Shown one piece after another: positions 49,741-58,054 of a stretch of DNA of 64,000 nt. A model generated the notes under the pieces. That model searched no databases. It was not told the DNA's origin and was given only the letters and a program-made list of their open reading frames with translations. Every line of letters begins with the position of its first letter. Within the stretch, counting starts at the first letter, position 1. The position numbers were made by a program, and so were the translations under genes. The stretch comes from Pseudorhodoferax sp047601025 (GTDB taxonomy: Bacteria; Pseudomonadota; Gammaproteobacteria; Burkholderiales; Burkholderiaceae_C): contig NZ_JASGJZ010000001.1 in assembly GCF_047601025.1 (NCBI RefSeq), forward strand, positions 2,046,001 to 2,110,000, given 5' to 3'.

Positions 49741-50430
49741 ATGGCAACCCCCCTCAAGATCATTTCCTCGATGGCCACCAAGCAGGTGCTGGCCGAACTC
49801 ATCGCCCAGTACCGCCAGGCGCACGGCGCCGAGGTGCAGCTCGAATCGGTCGGCGGCGTCGACGCCGCCAAGCGCGTGCAGGCCGGCGAGGCCTTCGACC
49901 TCGTGATGCTGGCGCAGGACGCGATCGACAAGCTGGTCGCCGGCGGCCATGTGCTGGCCGGCTCGCGCGTGGACATCGTGCGCTCCGGCGTGGCCGTGGC
50001 GGTGCGCGCCGGCGCGCCGCGGCCCGACATCGGCAGCGAGGCGGCGCTGCGGCAGGCCGTGCTGGCCGCGCGCAGCCTGAGCTACTCCACCGGCCCGAGC
50101 GGCGTGGCGCTGACGAAGCTGTTCGAGCGCTGGGGCATCGCCGACGAACTGCAGAGCCGCATCGTGCAGGCGCCGCCCGGCGTGCCGGTGGGCGCGCTGG
50201 TCGCGCGCGGCGACGCCGAGCTGGGCTTCCAGCAGCTGGCCGAGCTGATCCACGTGCCGGGCATCGACCTCCTCGGGCCGCTGCCCGACGCGGTGCAGAT
50301 CACCACGGTCTTCTCCGGCGGCGTCGCCGCGGCCTGCCGGCAGCCCGAGGCGGCGCGCGCGCTGCTGGCCTTCTTCGCAGCGCCCGCCGCGGCCGAGGCC
50401 AAGCGCCGGCAGGGCATGGACCCGGCGTGA
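49741..50430 (+). CDS. ModA-like substrate-binding protein without signal peptide
   Basis: 229 residues, periplasmic-binding-protein fold of the molybdate/ModA type: LKIISSMATKQVLAELIAQY, VDAAKRVQAGEAFDLVMLAQD and YSTGPSGVALTKLFERWG. No hydrophobic signal precedes it; ATGGCAACC starts directly at the first strand, with AGGAGA upstream. It is not next to permease or ATPase genes. Family members of this orphan type are often annotated as molybdate-binding, but oxyanion binding is unproven here. Confidence 0.82.
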   Translation: MATPLKIISSMATKQVLAELIAQYRQAHGAEVQLESVGGVDAAKRVQAGEAFDLVMLAQDAIDKLVAGGHVLAGSRVDIVRSGVAVAVRAGAPRPDIGSEAALRQAVLAARSLSYSTGPSGVALTKLFERWGIADELQSRIVQAPPGVPVGALVARGDAELGFQQLAELIHVPGIDLLGPLPDAVQITTVFSGGVAAACRQPEAARALLAFFAAPAAAEAKRRQGMDPA

Positions 50431-50831
50431 GGGCACCGGCCCACACGCCGTGAACCTGGAAACGGCCGTGGACGGGCCGGAACGCAGGCAGGTGCTTGCT
50501 GCCCCCTGGATCGATCGGCCGTGCGGTTCACCCGTTCGGGGCTGCTCCGCGATTGTCGAAAACGGCCGTCACCCCGTGCCGGCACTTGCTTTTCTCGGCT
50601 CGCGCCATCACCCAGCTGCCGTGTCCAGGGTGCACGGACCGATCGCGCCCACGACGGGGTGCGCCGGGCCGCGGGCCGCCGCCCTGGCGGGTGCCAGGGC
50701 GGCGACGCTCACATGAAGCCTGGCATGCTCCGGCCCGGCGGGCGAGAGCCCGGAGGGCTAGGGCCCGGGGCACGGCGTCGGCGATGCGCATGGGTGCTCG
50801 TCAGGGCCTCGCGTGGCCGCGAGGGATGCGT
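50431..50831. other. 401-base non-coding gap after the ModA-like gene
   Basis: Holds dispersed repeat copy 2 (50631-50830). The first 200 bases (50431-50630) show no convincing gene, no ribosome site linked to a frame and no clear promoter. Confidence 0.6.
50631..50830 (-). repeat. Dispersed repeat, copy 2
   Basis: Read on the minus strand it matches 40262-40546 landmark by landmark but has only one 15-bp unit. It contains a perfect hairpin, CGCCCTGGC/GCCAGGGCG. On the minus strand it includes the start of an 87-codon frame (50791 to 50528, MRIADAVPRALALRALARR...) whose middle resembles the frame in copy 1. It ends 1 base from the stop of the OmpR regulator. Confidence 0.7.
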
Positions 50832-51572
50832 TCACAGCTTCTCGGGATCGTCCGGCACGTACATGTAGCCGACGCTGCGCACGGTGCGGATCACGCTGGG
50901 CTTGTCCGGGTTGGGCTCGATCTTGCGGCGCAGCCGCATCACGCGCAGGTCGATCGAGCGGTCCAGCGCGTCCCAGGTGCGGTTGTGGCCGTAGGCCATG
51001 ATCTGGTCGCGGCTCAGCGGCCGGTTGGGGTGGCGCGCGAACAGCGCCAACAGGTCGAATTCGGCGGCCGAGACGGGGACCTCGCCGCCGTCCTCGCGGC
51101 GCAGCAGCCGGCGCGCGTCCAGGTCCAGCGCGCACAGGCCGAAGGGGACGTGCCGCGCCGGCGCGAGCGACGCGGGGCCCGCCGGCACCAGCCGGCGCAG
51201 CAGGTTGCGCACGCGGGCCAGCAGCTCGCGCGCCTCGAACGGCTTGGTCACGTAGTCGTCGGCGCCGATCTCCAGGCCGACGATGCGGTCCACCGGGTCG
51301 GCCGCGCCGGTCAGCATGACCAGGCCGGCGCGCGGATGCGCCTCGCGCAGCCAGCGCGCCAGCGACAGCCCGCTCTCGCCCGGCATGTTCACGTCCAGCA
51401 GCACCAGGTCCGGCTCGGCTTCGGCGATCAGCGCGCGGGCCTGTGCCGCGTCCGACGCGGTGCGCACGTCGAAATGGTTGTAGCCGAAGTAGCGGGCCAG
51501 CACGTCTCGCAGGTCGGCTTCGTCGTCCACGACCAGCAGCCTCGGCCGGGTGGCGCCTTCCAACGGCTCCAT
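50832..51572 (-). CDS. OmpR-family response regulator
   Basis: 246 residues. The receiver has VVDDEADLRD, LVLLDVNMPGESG (phospho-Asp near 60) and VTKPFEARELLAR. The winged helix has FARHPNRPLSRDQIMAYGHNR and DLRVMRLRRKIE. It is divergent from the multi-PAS kinase, which is its probable partner. It starts at ATG 51572 with an 82-base gap to the kinase start. Confidence 0.93.
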   Translation of the reverse strand: MEPLEGATRPRLLVVDDEADLRDVLARYFGYNHFDVRTASDAAQARALIAEAEPDLVLLDVNMPGESGLSLARWLREAHPRAGLVMLTGAADPVDRIVGLEIGADDYVTKPFEARELLARVRNLLRRLVPAGPASLAPARHVPFGLCALDLDARRLLRREDGGEVPVSAAEFDLLALFARHPNRPLSRDQIMAYGHNRTWDALDRSIDLRVMRLRRKIEPNPDKPSVIRTVRSVGYMYVPDDPEKL

Positions 51573-51654
51573 CTTGTGCGTCCTTGGGGAGTCGATGGCC
51601 GATTGTAGGCTTGCGCTATGCTGCGCCGGCTTTCCTCTCCGGCCCCCTGCCACC

Positions 51655-53844
51655 ATGTCCGACCTCGCCCAGACCGCCGCCGCGGCAGGCCTGCTGGCCC
51701 ATGCGCGCGACGGCGTGATCGCCACCGACGCGGCCGGCCGCGTCGTCGCCTGGAACCCGGCCGCCGAGCGGCTGCTGGGCTGGCCGCCGCAGGCGGCGCT
51801 GGGCCGGCCGCTGGCCTCGCTGCTGGCGCTGGCGCTGGCCGAGGAGCCGGCCGCCGGCGCCCTGGTCGCCGGCCTGTGCGCCGCCGCCGCGCGCGGGCTG
51901 GACGACCTGCTGGAACTGCCGCTGCGCCGCCGCGACGGCAGCGTGGCCACGCTGGAGCTGTCGGCCTTCGCGCTGCCGGACGGCGGGGCCGGCCTGTTCC
52001 TGCGCGACATCTCGGGCCGCCGCTCGGCCACGCGCGCGCTGCGCGATTCCGAGGCGCGCTACCGCGCGGTGGTCGAGCACATGGGCCAGGGCATGGCGGT
52101 GATCCAGGACGGGCGCGTGGCGTTCTGGAACGCGCGCGCGCTGCAGATCATGGACCTGCGCGCCGACCAGGCGGACGGCGCCGACTACCTGCCCTGGCTG
52201 CACCCGGACGACCGGCGCCTGGCCGAGGTGCGCCAGCGCGCGCGCCAGCGCGGCGACCGCCGGCCGCGCCGCGGCGAGCTGCGCCGCATCACCGCCGACG
52301 GCCGGGTGCGCTGGCTGGACGTGCAGGCCACCGCCGTGCCCTGGGACGGGCGGCCGGCGATGCTGGTGTTCTTCTCCGACGTCACCGAGGCCAAGGCCAC
52401 GCGCGAGGCGCTGCGCGCGTCCGAGGAGCGCATGCGCGCCGTCGTGGAGCATGCCGGCGAGGGCATGGTGGTGGTGCAGCGCGGCCGCTTCGTGTTCGCG
52501 AACCGGCGCGCGCTGCAGATCGCCGGGCGCACGCGCGAGCAGCTGATCGGCCGCAGCCTGCTGGAGCCGGTGCACCCGGACGACCGCGCGCTGCTGGCCG
52601 GCGCGCGCCGGCGCGTGCCGGCGCGCCACGAGCTGCGCCTGGCGCAGGCGGACGGCAGCGCCACCTGGATCGAGATCGGCGTGACCCGGGTGCCCTGGGA
52701 CGGCCGGCATGCCCTGCTGGGCTTCTTCTCCGACGTCGGCCCGCGCATGGCGCTGCAGGCGCGGCTGCGCGAGACGCTGGCCGAGCGCGAGACCATCCTG
52801 AACCATTCGCTGGTCGGCATCGCGTTCAACGTGGGCCGGCGCTTCCGCTGGGTCAACGACAAGCTGGCCGAGCTGACGGGCTACAGCCGCGAGGAGCTGA
52901 CCGGCGCGTCCTCGCGCCTGCTGTACCCGGACGAGGAGAGCCACCGGCGCGAGGGCGTGCTGGCGCGCGAGCACCTGTCGCGCGACGGCCGCTGCGTCAT
53001 CGAGCGGCAGCTGGTGCGCAAGAACGGCGAGCGCCTGTGGGTGCAGATGGCCGGCCGCTGCCTGTTCGGCCGCGACCCCGAGGCCGGCACGATCTGGACC
53101 TGCCTGGACATCACCGACCGCAAGCGCGCCGAGGACCACATGCGCGCGGCGCTGGCGCGCCAGCAGGAGCTCAACGCGCTGCGCTCGCGCTTCGTGGCCA
53201 TGACCAGCCACGAGTTCCGCACGCCGCTGGCCACCATCCTGTCGTCGGCCGACCTGGTCGCGCACTACGGCGAGCGCATGCCGCCCGCCGAGCGCGCCGA
53301 CGTGCTGCGGGGCATCGCCAGCGCCGTGCAGCGCATGACGCGCATGCTCGACCGCATGCTGCTGATCGGCCGCGCCGACGCGCAGCTGCTCGAATGCCAG
53401 CCCCAGCCGCTGGACCTGGCCGCGCTGTGCCGGCACTGCGCCGAGGAGGTGCGCGCCCAGTACCCGGCGCGCGCGGCCGACGTGGTCGTGGAGTACGCCT
53501 GCGCCAGCGCCGTCGGCGACTTCGACGAGCGGCTGCTGCGGCACGTGCTGACCAACCTGCTGTCCAACGCCGTCAAGTACTCGCCCGGCGGCGGGCCGGT
53601 CCGCCTGGCCGTGCGCGACCAAGGGGCGCGGCGCGTGATCGAGGTCTCCGACAGCGGCATCGGCATCCCCGCCGGCGAGCAGGCGCACCTGTTCGAAACC
53701 TTCCACCGCGCCAGCAACGTCGGCGACATCCCGGGCACCGGCCTGGGCCTGGCCATCGTCCGGAAGGCGCTGGAGGCCCACGGCGGCACGATCGAGGTGC
53801 ACAGCCGGCCGGGGCGCGGCAGCTGCTTCCGGGTGGTGCTGTGA
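51655..53844 (+). CDS. Multi-PAS sensor histidine kinase
   Basis: 729 residues, no membrane segments. Four PAS modules (about 5-120, 130-250, 255-375, 380-500), with RWLDVQATAVPWDGRPAML and TWIEIGVTRVPWDGRHALL showing that the second and third are sequence duplicates. The H-box is MTSHEFRTPLATI (His near 518), then NLLSNAVKYSPGG, DSGIGIP and GTGLGLAIV. It is cytoplasmic. The stop overlaps the GTG of the CHASE2 cyclase, so sensing and cyclic nucleotide output are cotranslated. Confidence 0.93.
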   Translation: MSDLAQTAAAAGLLAHARDGVIATDAAGRVVAWNPAAERLLGWPPQAALGRPLASLLALALAEEPAAGALVAGLCAAAARGLDDLLELPLRRRDGSVATLELSAFALPDGGAGLFLRDISGRRSATRALRDSEARYRAVVEHMGQGMAVIQDGRVAFWNARALQIMDLRADQADGADYLPWLHPDDRRLAEVRQRARQRGDRRPRRGELRRITADGRVRWLDVQATAVPWDGRPAMLVFFSDVTEAKATREALRASEERMRAVVEHAGEGMVVVQRGRFVFANRRALQIAGRTREQLIGRSLLEPVHPDDRALLAGARRRVPARHELRLAQADGSATWIEIGVTRVPWDGRHALLGFFSDVGPRMALQARLRETLAERETILNHSLVGIAFNVGRRFRWVNDKLAELTGYSREELTGASSRLLYPDEESHRREGVLAREHLSRDGRCVIERQLVRKNGERLWVQMAGRCLFGRDPEAGTIWTCLDITDRKRAEDHMRAALARQQELNALRSRFVAMTSHEFRTPLATILSSADLVAHYGERMPPAERADVLRGIASAVQRMTRMLDRMLLIGRADAQLLECQPQPLDLAALCRHCAEEVRAQYPARAADVVVEYACASAVGDFDERLLRHVLTNLLSNAVKYSPGGGPVRLAVRDQGARRVIEVSDSGIGIPAGEQAHLFETFHRASNVGDIPGTGLGLAIVRKALEAHGGTIEVHSRPGRGSCFRVVL

Positions 53845-56012
53845 CGGCCGCCGACCCGCGCCGCCGCACGCGGCCGCGCTGGCGCGGCCGCGTGCACGCG
53901 CTGGTGCTGGCGGCGATCCTGGCCGCCGCCGCGGCGCTGCATGTGGTGGCGCCGGACTGGCTGCAGACCCTGCGCCACATGGTGTTCGACCAGTACCAGC
54001 GCTGGCAGCCGCGCGCCTGGCAGGACCTGGCCGTGCGCGTGATCGACATCGACGACGAGAGCATGGCGCGCCTGGGCCAGTGGCCCTGGCCGCGCACCCG
54101 GCTGGCCGAGCTGGTCGACCGCACGCGCGCGGCCGGTGCCGCGGCGCTGGGCTTCGACTTCGTGTTCGCCGAGCCGGACCGCAGCTCGCCGCGCGTCCTG
54201 GCGCCGCAGTGGCCGCTGCCGCCGCCGCTGCGCGAGGCCCTGGAGCGGCTGCCGGACTACGACCAGCGCTTCGCGGCCAGCCTGGCGCCGGGCGGCGTGG
54301 TGCTGGGCTTCGCGGTGCGGCCCGAGGCGGATGGCGCCGCGCCGGCCGTGCCGCTGCCCGAGCGGGCGCGCTTCGTGCTGCTCGGCTGGCCCCTGGCGGA
54401 CCGGCTGCTCGAGGCCGGCACCGTGGTCGCCCCGCTGCCGCTGCTGGCCGAGGCCGCGGCCGGCATCGGCGCGATGAACTACGTGCCCGACGGCGACGGC
54501 GTGCTGCGCCGCCTGCCGCTGCTGCTGCGGCAGCAGGCGCAGCAGCGGCTGCTGCCCTCGCTGGTGGCCGAGATGCTGCGCGTGGGCCAGCATGAGACGA
54601 ACTTCGTGTTGCGCGCCGGCGCCGAGCCGCAGGACGGCCTGGCCGAGCTGCGCGTCGGCCGGATCGCGCTGCCGACCACGCCGGACGGCGAGATCTGGCT
54701 GCACTTCAGCCCGCCGGCGCCGGCCCGCACGATCCCGGCCTGGCAGCTGCTGGAGGGCCGGGTGCCGGCGCAGGCGCTGCAGGGCCGGCTGCTGCTGGTC
54801 GGCACCTCGGCGCAGGGCCTGCGCGACCTGCGCTCCACGCCGCTGGGCTCCGCCGTGCCCGGCGTGGAGGTGCACGCGCAGGCGCTGGAGCAGGCGCTGT
54901 CCGGCCACTTCCTGCTGCGCCCGACCTGGGTGGAGACGCTGGAGCTGCTGGCGATGCTGCTGGGCGGCCTGCTGGTCGGCACGCTGGCGCTCACGCGCGG
55001 GCCGCTGCCCAGCGCGGCGGCCGCGCTGGCCGTGCTGGCGGCGTTCGGCGGCGCGGGCTGGTGGGCGTTCACCCGGCAGCAGCTGCTGGTCGACCCGCTG
55101 ACGCCGGCGCTCGGCGTGCTGGCCGTCCTGCTGCCGTGCAGCCTGCTGCGCCACCACGCCAGCGAGCAGCGCCGGCGCTGGCTGTCGCAGGCCTTCTCGC
55201 GCTACGTCTCGCCCAATCTGGTGGACTACATCGTGCGCCATCCGGACGAGCTGGCGCTGTCGGGCGAGCGGCGCGACTGCAGCTTCATCTTCACCGACCT
55301 GGCCGGCTTCACCGGGCTGATGGAGCGCATCGACCCGGCCGACGCCGTGGGCCTGCTGAACGCCTACCTGGACGGCATGATCGCCATCGTGTTCCGGCAC
55401 CAGGGCACGCTGGACCGCATCGTCGGCGACGCGCTGGCCATCATGTTCTCCGCGCCGGTGCACCAGCCCGACCACCGCCGCCGCGCGTTCGACTGCGCGC
55501 TGGAGATGCAGCGCTTCGCGCAGGAGTTCGCCGCCGGCCGCCAGGTGCTGGGCCACACGCGCATCGGCGTGCACAGCGGCCGGGTGATCGTCGGCAACTT
55601 CGGCGGCAGCGCGATGTTCGACTACCGGGCGCTGGGCGACGCCGTCAACACCGCGGCGCGGCTGGAAGGCGCCAACAAGTACCTCGGCACGCGCGTCTGC
55701 GTGTCCGAGACCACGCTGGCGGGCTGTCCGGGCGCGCGCGCGCGCTGCGTCGGCCGCCTGCTGCCCAAGGGCAAGACGCAGCCGCTGCGCGTGTTCCAGC
55801 CGCTGCACGACGGCCTGGACGGGCCGGTGGACGAGGCCGCGCTGCAGGCCTATGCGCAGGCCTACGACGCCATGGCGGCCGAGGCGCCCGGGGCGCTGGC
55901 CGCGTTCGAGGCGCTGGCCGCGCGCCAGCCCGGCGATCCGCTGGTGCAGCTGCACCTGGCGCGGCTGCGGCGCGGCGAGCGCGGCGACCTGATCGTGCTC
56001 GACGCGAAGTGA
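53841..56012 (+). CDS. CHASE2-domain adenylate/guanylate cyclase
   Basis: 723 residues, start GTG overlapping the kinase stop (GTGA). Helix near 15-33, CHASE2 sensor (VIDIDDESMARLGQWPWPR, GFDFVFAEPDR), three helices about 360-440, then a class III cyclase domain from about 480. The metal Asps are in FIFTDLAGFTG and RIVGDALAIMF; ALGDAVNTAARLEG has the transition-state Asn/Arg. The usual base-specifying Lys before GD is Arg (LDRIVGD). cAMP is most likely, but not certain. Confidence 0.92.
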   Translation: MTAADPRRRTRPRWRGRVHALVLAAILAAAAALHVVAPDWLQTLRHMVFDQYQRWQPRAWQDLAVRVIDIDDESMARLGQWPWPRTRLAELVDRTRAAGAAALGFDFVFAEPDRSSPRVLAPQWPLPPPLREALERLPDYDQRFAASLAPGGVVLGFAVRPEADGAAPAVPLPERARFVLLGWPLADRLLEAGTVVAPLPLLAEAAAGIGAMNYVPDGDGVLRRLPLLLRQQAQQRLLPSLVAEMLRVGQHETNFVLRAGAEPQDGLAELRVGRIALPTTPDGEIWLHFSPPAPARTIPAWQLLEGRVPAQALQGRLLLVGTSAQGLRDLRSTPLGSAVPGVEVHAQALEQALSGHFLLRPTWVETLELLAMLLGGLLVGTLALTRGPLPSAAAALAVLAAFGGAGWWAFTRQQLLVDPLTPALGVLAVLLPCSLLRHHASEQRRRWLSQAFSRYVSPNLVDYIVRHPDELALSGERRDCSFIFTDLAGFTGLMERIDPADAVGLLNAYLDGMIAIVFRHQGTLDRIVGDALAIMFSAPVHQPDHRRRAFDCALEMQRFAQEFAAGRQVLGHTRIGVHSGRVIVGNFGGSAMFDYRALGDAVNTAARLEGANKYLGTRVCVSETTLAGCPGARARCVGRLLPKGKTQPLRVFQPLHDGLDGPVDEAALQAYAQAYDAMAAEAPGALAAFEALAARQPGDPLVQLHLARLRRGERGDLIVLDAK

Positions 56013-56040
56013 CGGGCGGCGGGCCGCACCCTTGGCGCCA

Positions 56041-56667
56041 TCAGCGCACGGTGACCTCGACGCGGCGGTTGCGCGGCTCGGCGGTCTCGTCCGGCGTGGG
56101 GATCAGCAGGTCGTTCTCGCCGTGCGAGGTGATCTCCACCTGCTGGGCCGAGGCGATCGCGTCCTGCAGCAGCAGGGCGGCCTGCTCGGCGCGGCGCAGC
56201 GACAGCACGGCGTTCTGCTCGGCGGGACCGACTGTGTCGGTGTGGCCGACGATGGACAGCTCGGCGGTGGGGCGGCTCCGGACCTCCGCCAGGATCTGCG
56301 GCAGCAGCGCCTGTGAGGTCGGCGTGATCTCCGCGGTGCCGAAGTACAGCAGGAAGGTGCGCGGCGGGCGCGGCTGCGCGGCGATGGCCCGCCCCGCGTC
56401 GCGCTGCAGCTGTTCGTCGCTGACCATGAACGGCTCGGCCGAGCCGCTCAGCGCCACGGCCTGGCCGGCGCGGCTCAGCTCCGTGCGGCCCATGGGCCCG
56501 GTGTAGACCACCTGGCCGGTGCTGCCGTCGGCGTTGGGCAGCAGCGCCACGTAGGCGCGCGGGGTGGGCGGCGCGGCCGCCGGCGCCGGTGGCGCTGGCG
56601 GCGCCGCGCAGCAGGCGGCCAGCGCCGCGGCGAGCACGGCCGACGCCAGGAGCAGGCGGCGCTGCAT
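56041..56667 (-). CDS. OmpA-family peptidoglycan-binding lipoprotein
   Basis: 208 residues. A signal with a Cys-Cys lipobox-like AALAACC, then a spacer, then an OmpA C-terminal domain (about 100-205): FGTAEITPTS, IVGHTDTVGPAEQN, LSLRRAEQAALLL, EPRNRRVEVTV. It should be in the outer membrane, binding peptidoglycan. The ATG overlaps the FecR stop (ATGA), so it forms a two-gene operon with FecR. It is convergent with the cyclase. Confidence 0.9.
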   Translation of the reverse strand: MQRRLLLASAVLAAALAACCAAPPAPPAPAAAPPTPRAYVALLPNADGSTGQVVYTGPMGRTELSRAGQAVALSGSAEPFMVSDEQLQRDAGRAIAAQPRPPRTFLLYFGTAEITPTSQALLPQILAEVRSRPTAELSIVGHTDTVGPAEQNAVLSLRRAEQAALLLQDAIASAQQVEITSHGENDLLIPTPDETAEPRNRRVEVTVR

Positions 56668-57101
56668 CACGGCTGCGCCACCACGACGAAGCGCGTCCCG
56701 CGCACGCCGACGATGCCGCTGGGCGTCTTGATCTTCACCGCCTCGGGCCGGAGCTTGGCGATCGTGCCGGAGATGTACTGCAGCGTGCCGGTGGCGATGC
56801 TGCCGCCGAGCTGGAGCTGGCCCTGCGCCGGCGCGAACAGGAAATCCTCCAGCGTGAACGAGGTCGAGGGCCCGAAGGACAGCATGGTGTTGTCCTTCAG
56901 CGTGACGCCCAGGCTGCCGTCCGGGCCGGTGCGCACGGTGTCGCCGATGGACAGCGCCGCGCCGGGGCGCGCCGGCTGGGTGCCGCTGGCCGACACGATG
57001 CTGGCCTCGCCCGCCACCGTCTTGACATAGCCGGCGGGCTGGGCCATGGCGCTGGCGCACAGGCAGCACGCCGCAAGGAAAAGGAGTCGCATGGGTTTCA
57101 T
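56667..57101 (-). CDS. FecR-domain periplasmic protein
   Basis: 144 residues with a signal peptide (cut near AMAQ). The FecR domain is AGEASIVSASGTQPARPGAA, GDTVRTGPDGSLGVTLKD and GIVGVRGTRFVVV. It has no sigma factor beside it; stand-alone FecR proteins often accompany OmpA and CHASE2 cyclases. MKPMRLL at 57101 or MRLL at 57092 are both possible starts. Confidence 0.85.
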   Translation of the reverse strand: MKPMRLLFLAACCLCASAMAQPAGYVKTVAGEASIVSASGTQPARPGAALSIGDTVRTGPDGSLGVTLKDNTMLSFGPSTSFTLEDFLFAPAQGQLQLGGSIATGTLQYISGTIAKLRPEAVKIKTPSGIVGVRGTRFVVVAQP

Positions 57102-57982
57102 CGCTGGGGTGGGCCCGCAGGCCCTGGTTGTTGGCCGGGAGAAAACGAACATACACGCCCGGCGCCGGCGGCGCACGCATCCGCGTCGGCGCCGGGATGA
57201 TCGGTGGCGCCGGATGGCCCGGCGGCCGGCCGGGCCGACGGCAGCGTGCGCAGGCCCGGCAGGTCCAGCACGCGCAGCCCGCCGTACTCGGTGCGGATCA
57301 GCCCGGCCGCCTGCAGTGCCGCCAGCGCCTCGTTCACGCGCTGGCGCGACAGCCCCACCAGGTAGGCCAGCTCCTGCTGCGTGATGCGCAGCACCTGGCC
57401 CACGCCGGGGTACAGCACCGGGTTGAACAGCGCCGCCAGGCTGCGCGCCACGCGCAGGTCCGGGTCGGCCAGGCGGTCGATCTCGCGCGCGGCGATGAAC
57501 TGCGCCAGCCGCTCGTTCAGCTGGTTCATGATGAAGCGGTTGAAGGCGAGCGAGTGGTCCAGCAGCCAGTGGAAGCTGTCCACCGGCAGGCCGGCCACGG
57601 TGCTGGCCCGCAGCGCCTGCACGTTGTAGCGGTAGGGCTCGCGCTTGAGCACCGTGCCCTCGCCGAACCAGCCGCCCGCGGGCAGGCCGGCGAAGGTCAT
57701 GGTCTGGCCCTGCGCGGTCTCCGAGTTCATCTTCAACAGGCCCTCGACCACGCCGAACCAGTAGGTCACCGGCCGGCCGATGCGGCACACGTGGTCGCCC
57801 GGCAGCGCGTCGCCCGCCGTGATCTCGGGGACGACGCGCGCGCACTCGGGCCCGGTCAGCTGGGACAGCCAGGGAATCGCCGCGAGCTCGCGCGCCGTCG
57901 GCGTGCGGCGGCGCTGGTGCAGCGTGTCGGCCGCGACCGCGCCGCGCCGGCGGGCCTGGGGAAATTCCGGGGGAGGGCTCAC
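57098..57982 (-). CDS. Crp/Fnr-family transcriptional regulator
   Basis: 294 residues from GTG 57982. A cyclic-nucleotide-binding-like fold (FGVVEGLLKMN, GGWFGEGTVLKREPY) precedes a Crp helix-turn-helix, LRITQQELAYLVGLSRQRVNEALAAL. About 50 C-terminal residues (Ala/Gly/Pro-rich) extend past the usual end. It is divergent from the acyl-CoA ligase/liv operon (72-base gap). Its stop overlaps the FecR start region by 4 bases. Confidence 0.87.
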   Translation of the reverse strand: MSPPPEFPQARRRGAVAADTLHQRRRTPTARELAAIPWLSQLTGPECARVVPEITAGDALPGDHVCRIGRPVTYWFGVVEGLLKMNSETAQGQTMTFAGLPAGGWFGEGTVLKREPYRYNVQALRASTVAGLPVDSFHWLLDHSLAFNRFIMNQLNERLAQFIAAREIDRLADPDLRVARSLAALFNPVLYPGVGQVLRITQQELAYLVGLSRQRVNEALAALQAAGLIRTEYGGLRVLDLPGLRTLPSARPAAGPSGATDHPGADADACAAGAGRVCSFSPGQQPGPAGPPQR

Positions 57983-58054
57983 CCTTAGATTGTCTTCCGG
58001 CCGACACGGCGGCGTCAAAGCCGCGCCTAGTATTCGCTCGCGCCGAGGAGCTCC

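Noticed and set aside
50528..50791. 87-codon frame on the minus strand as a confident gene
   Set aside because: Only partial resemblance to the copy at 40.3 kb, no ribosome site and biased composition; reported as part of a repeat instead.
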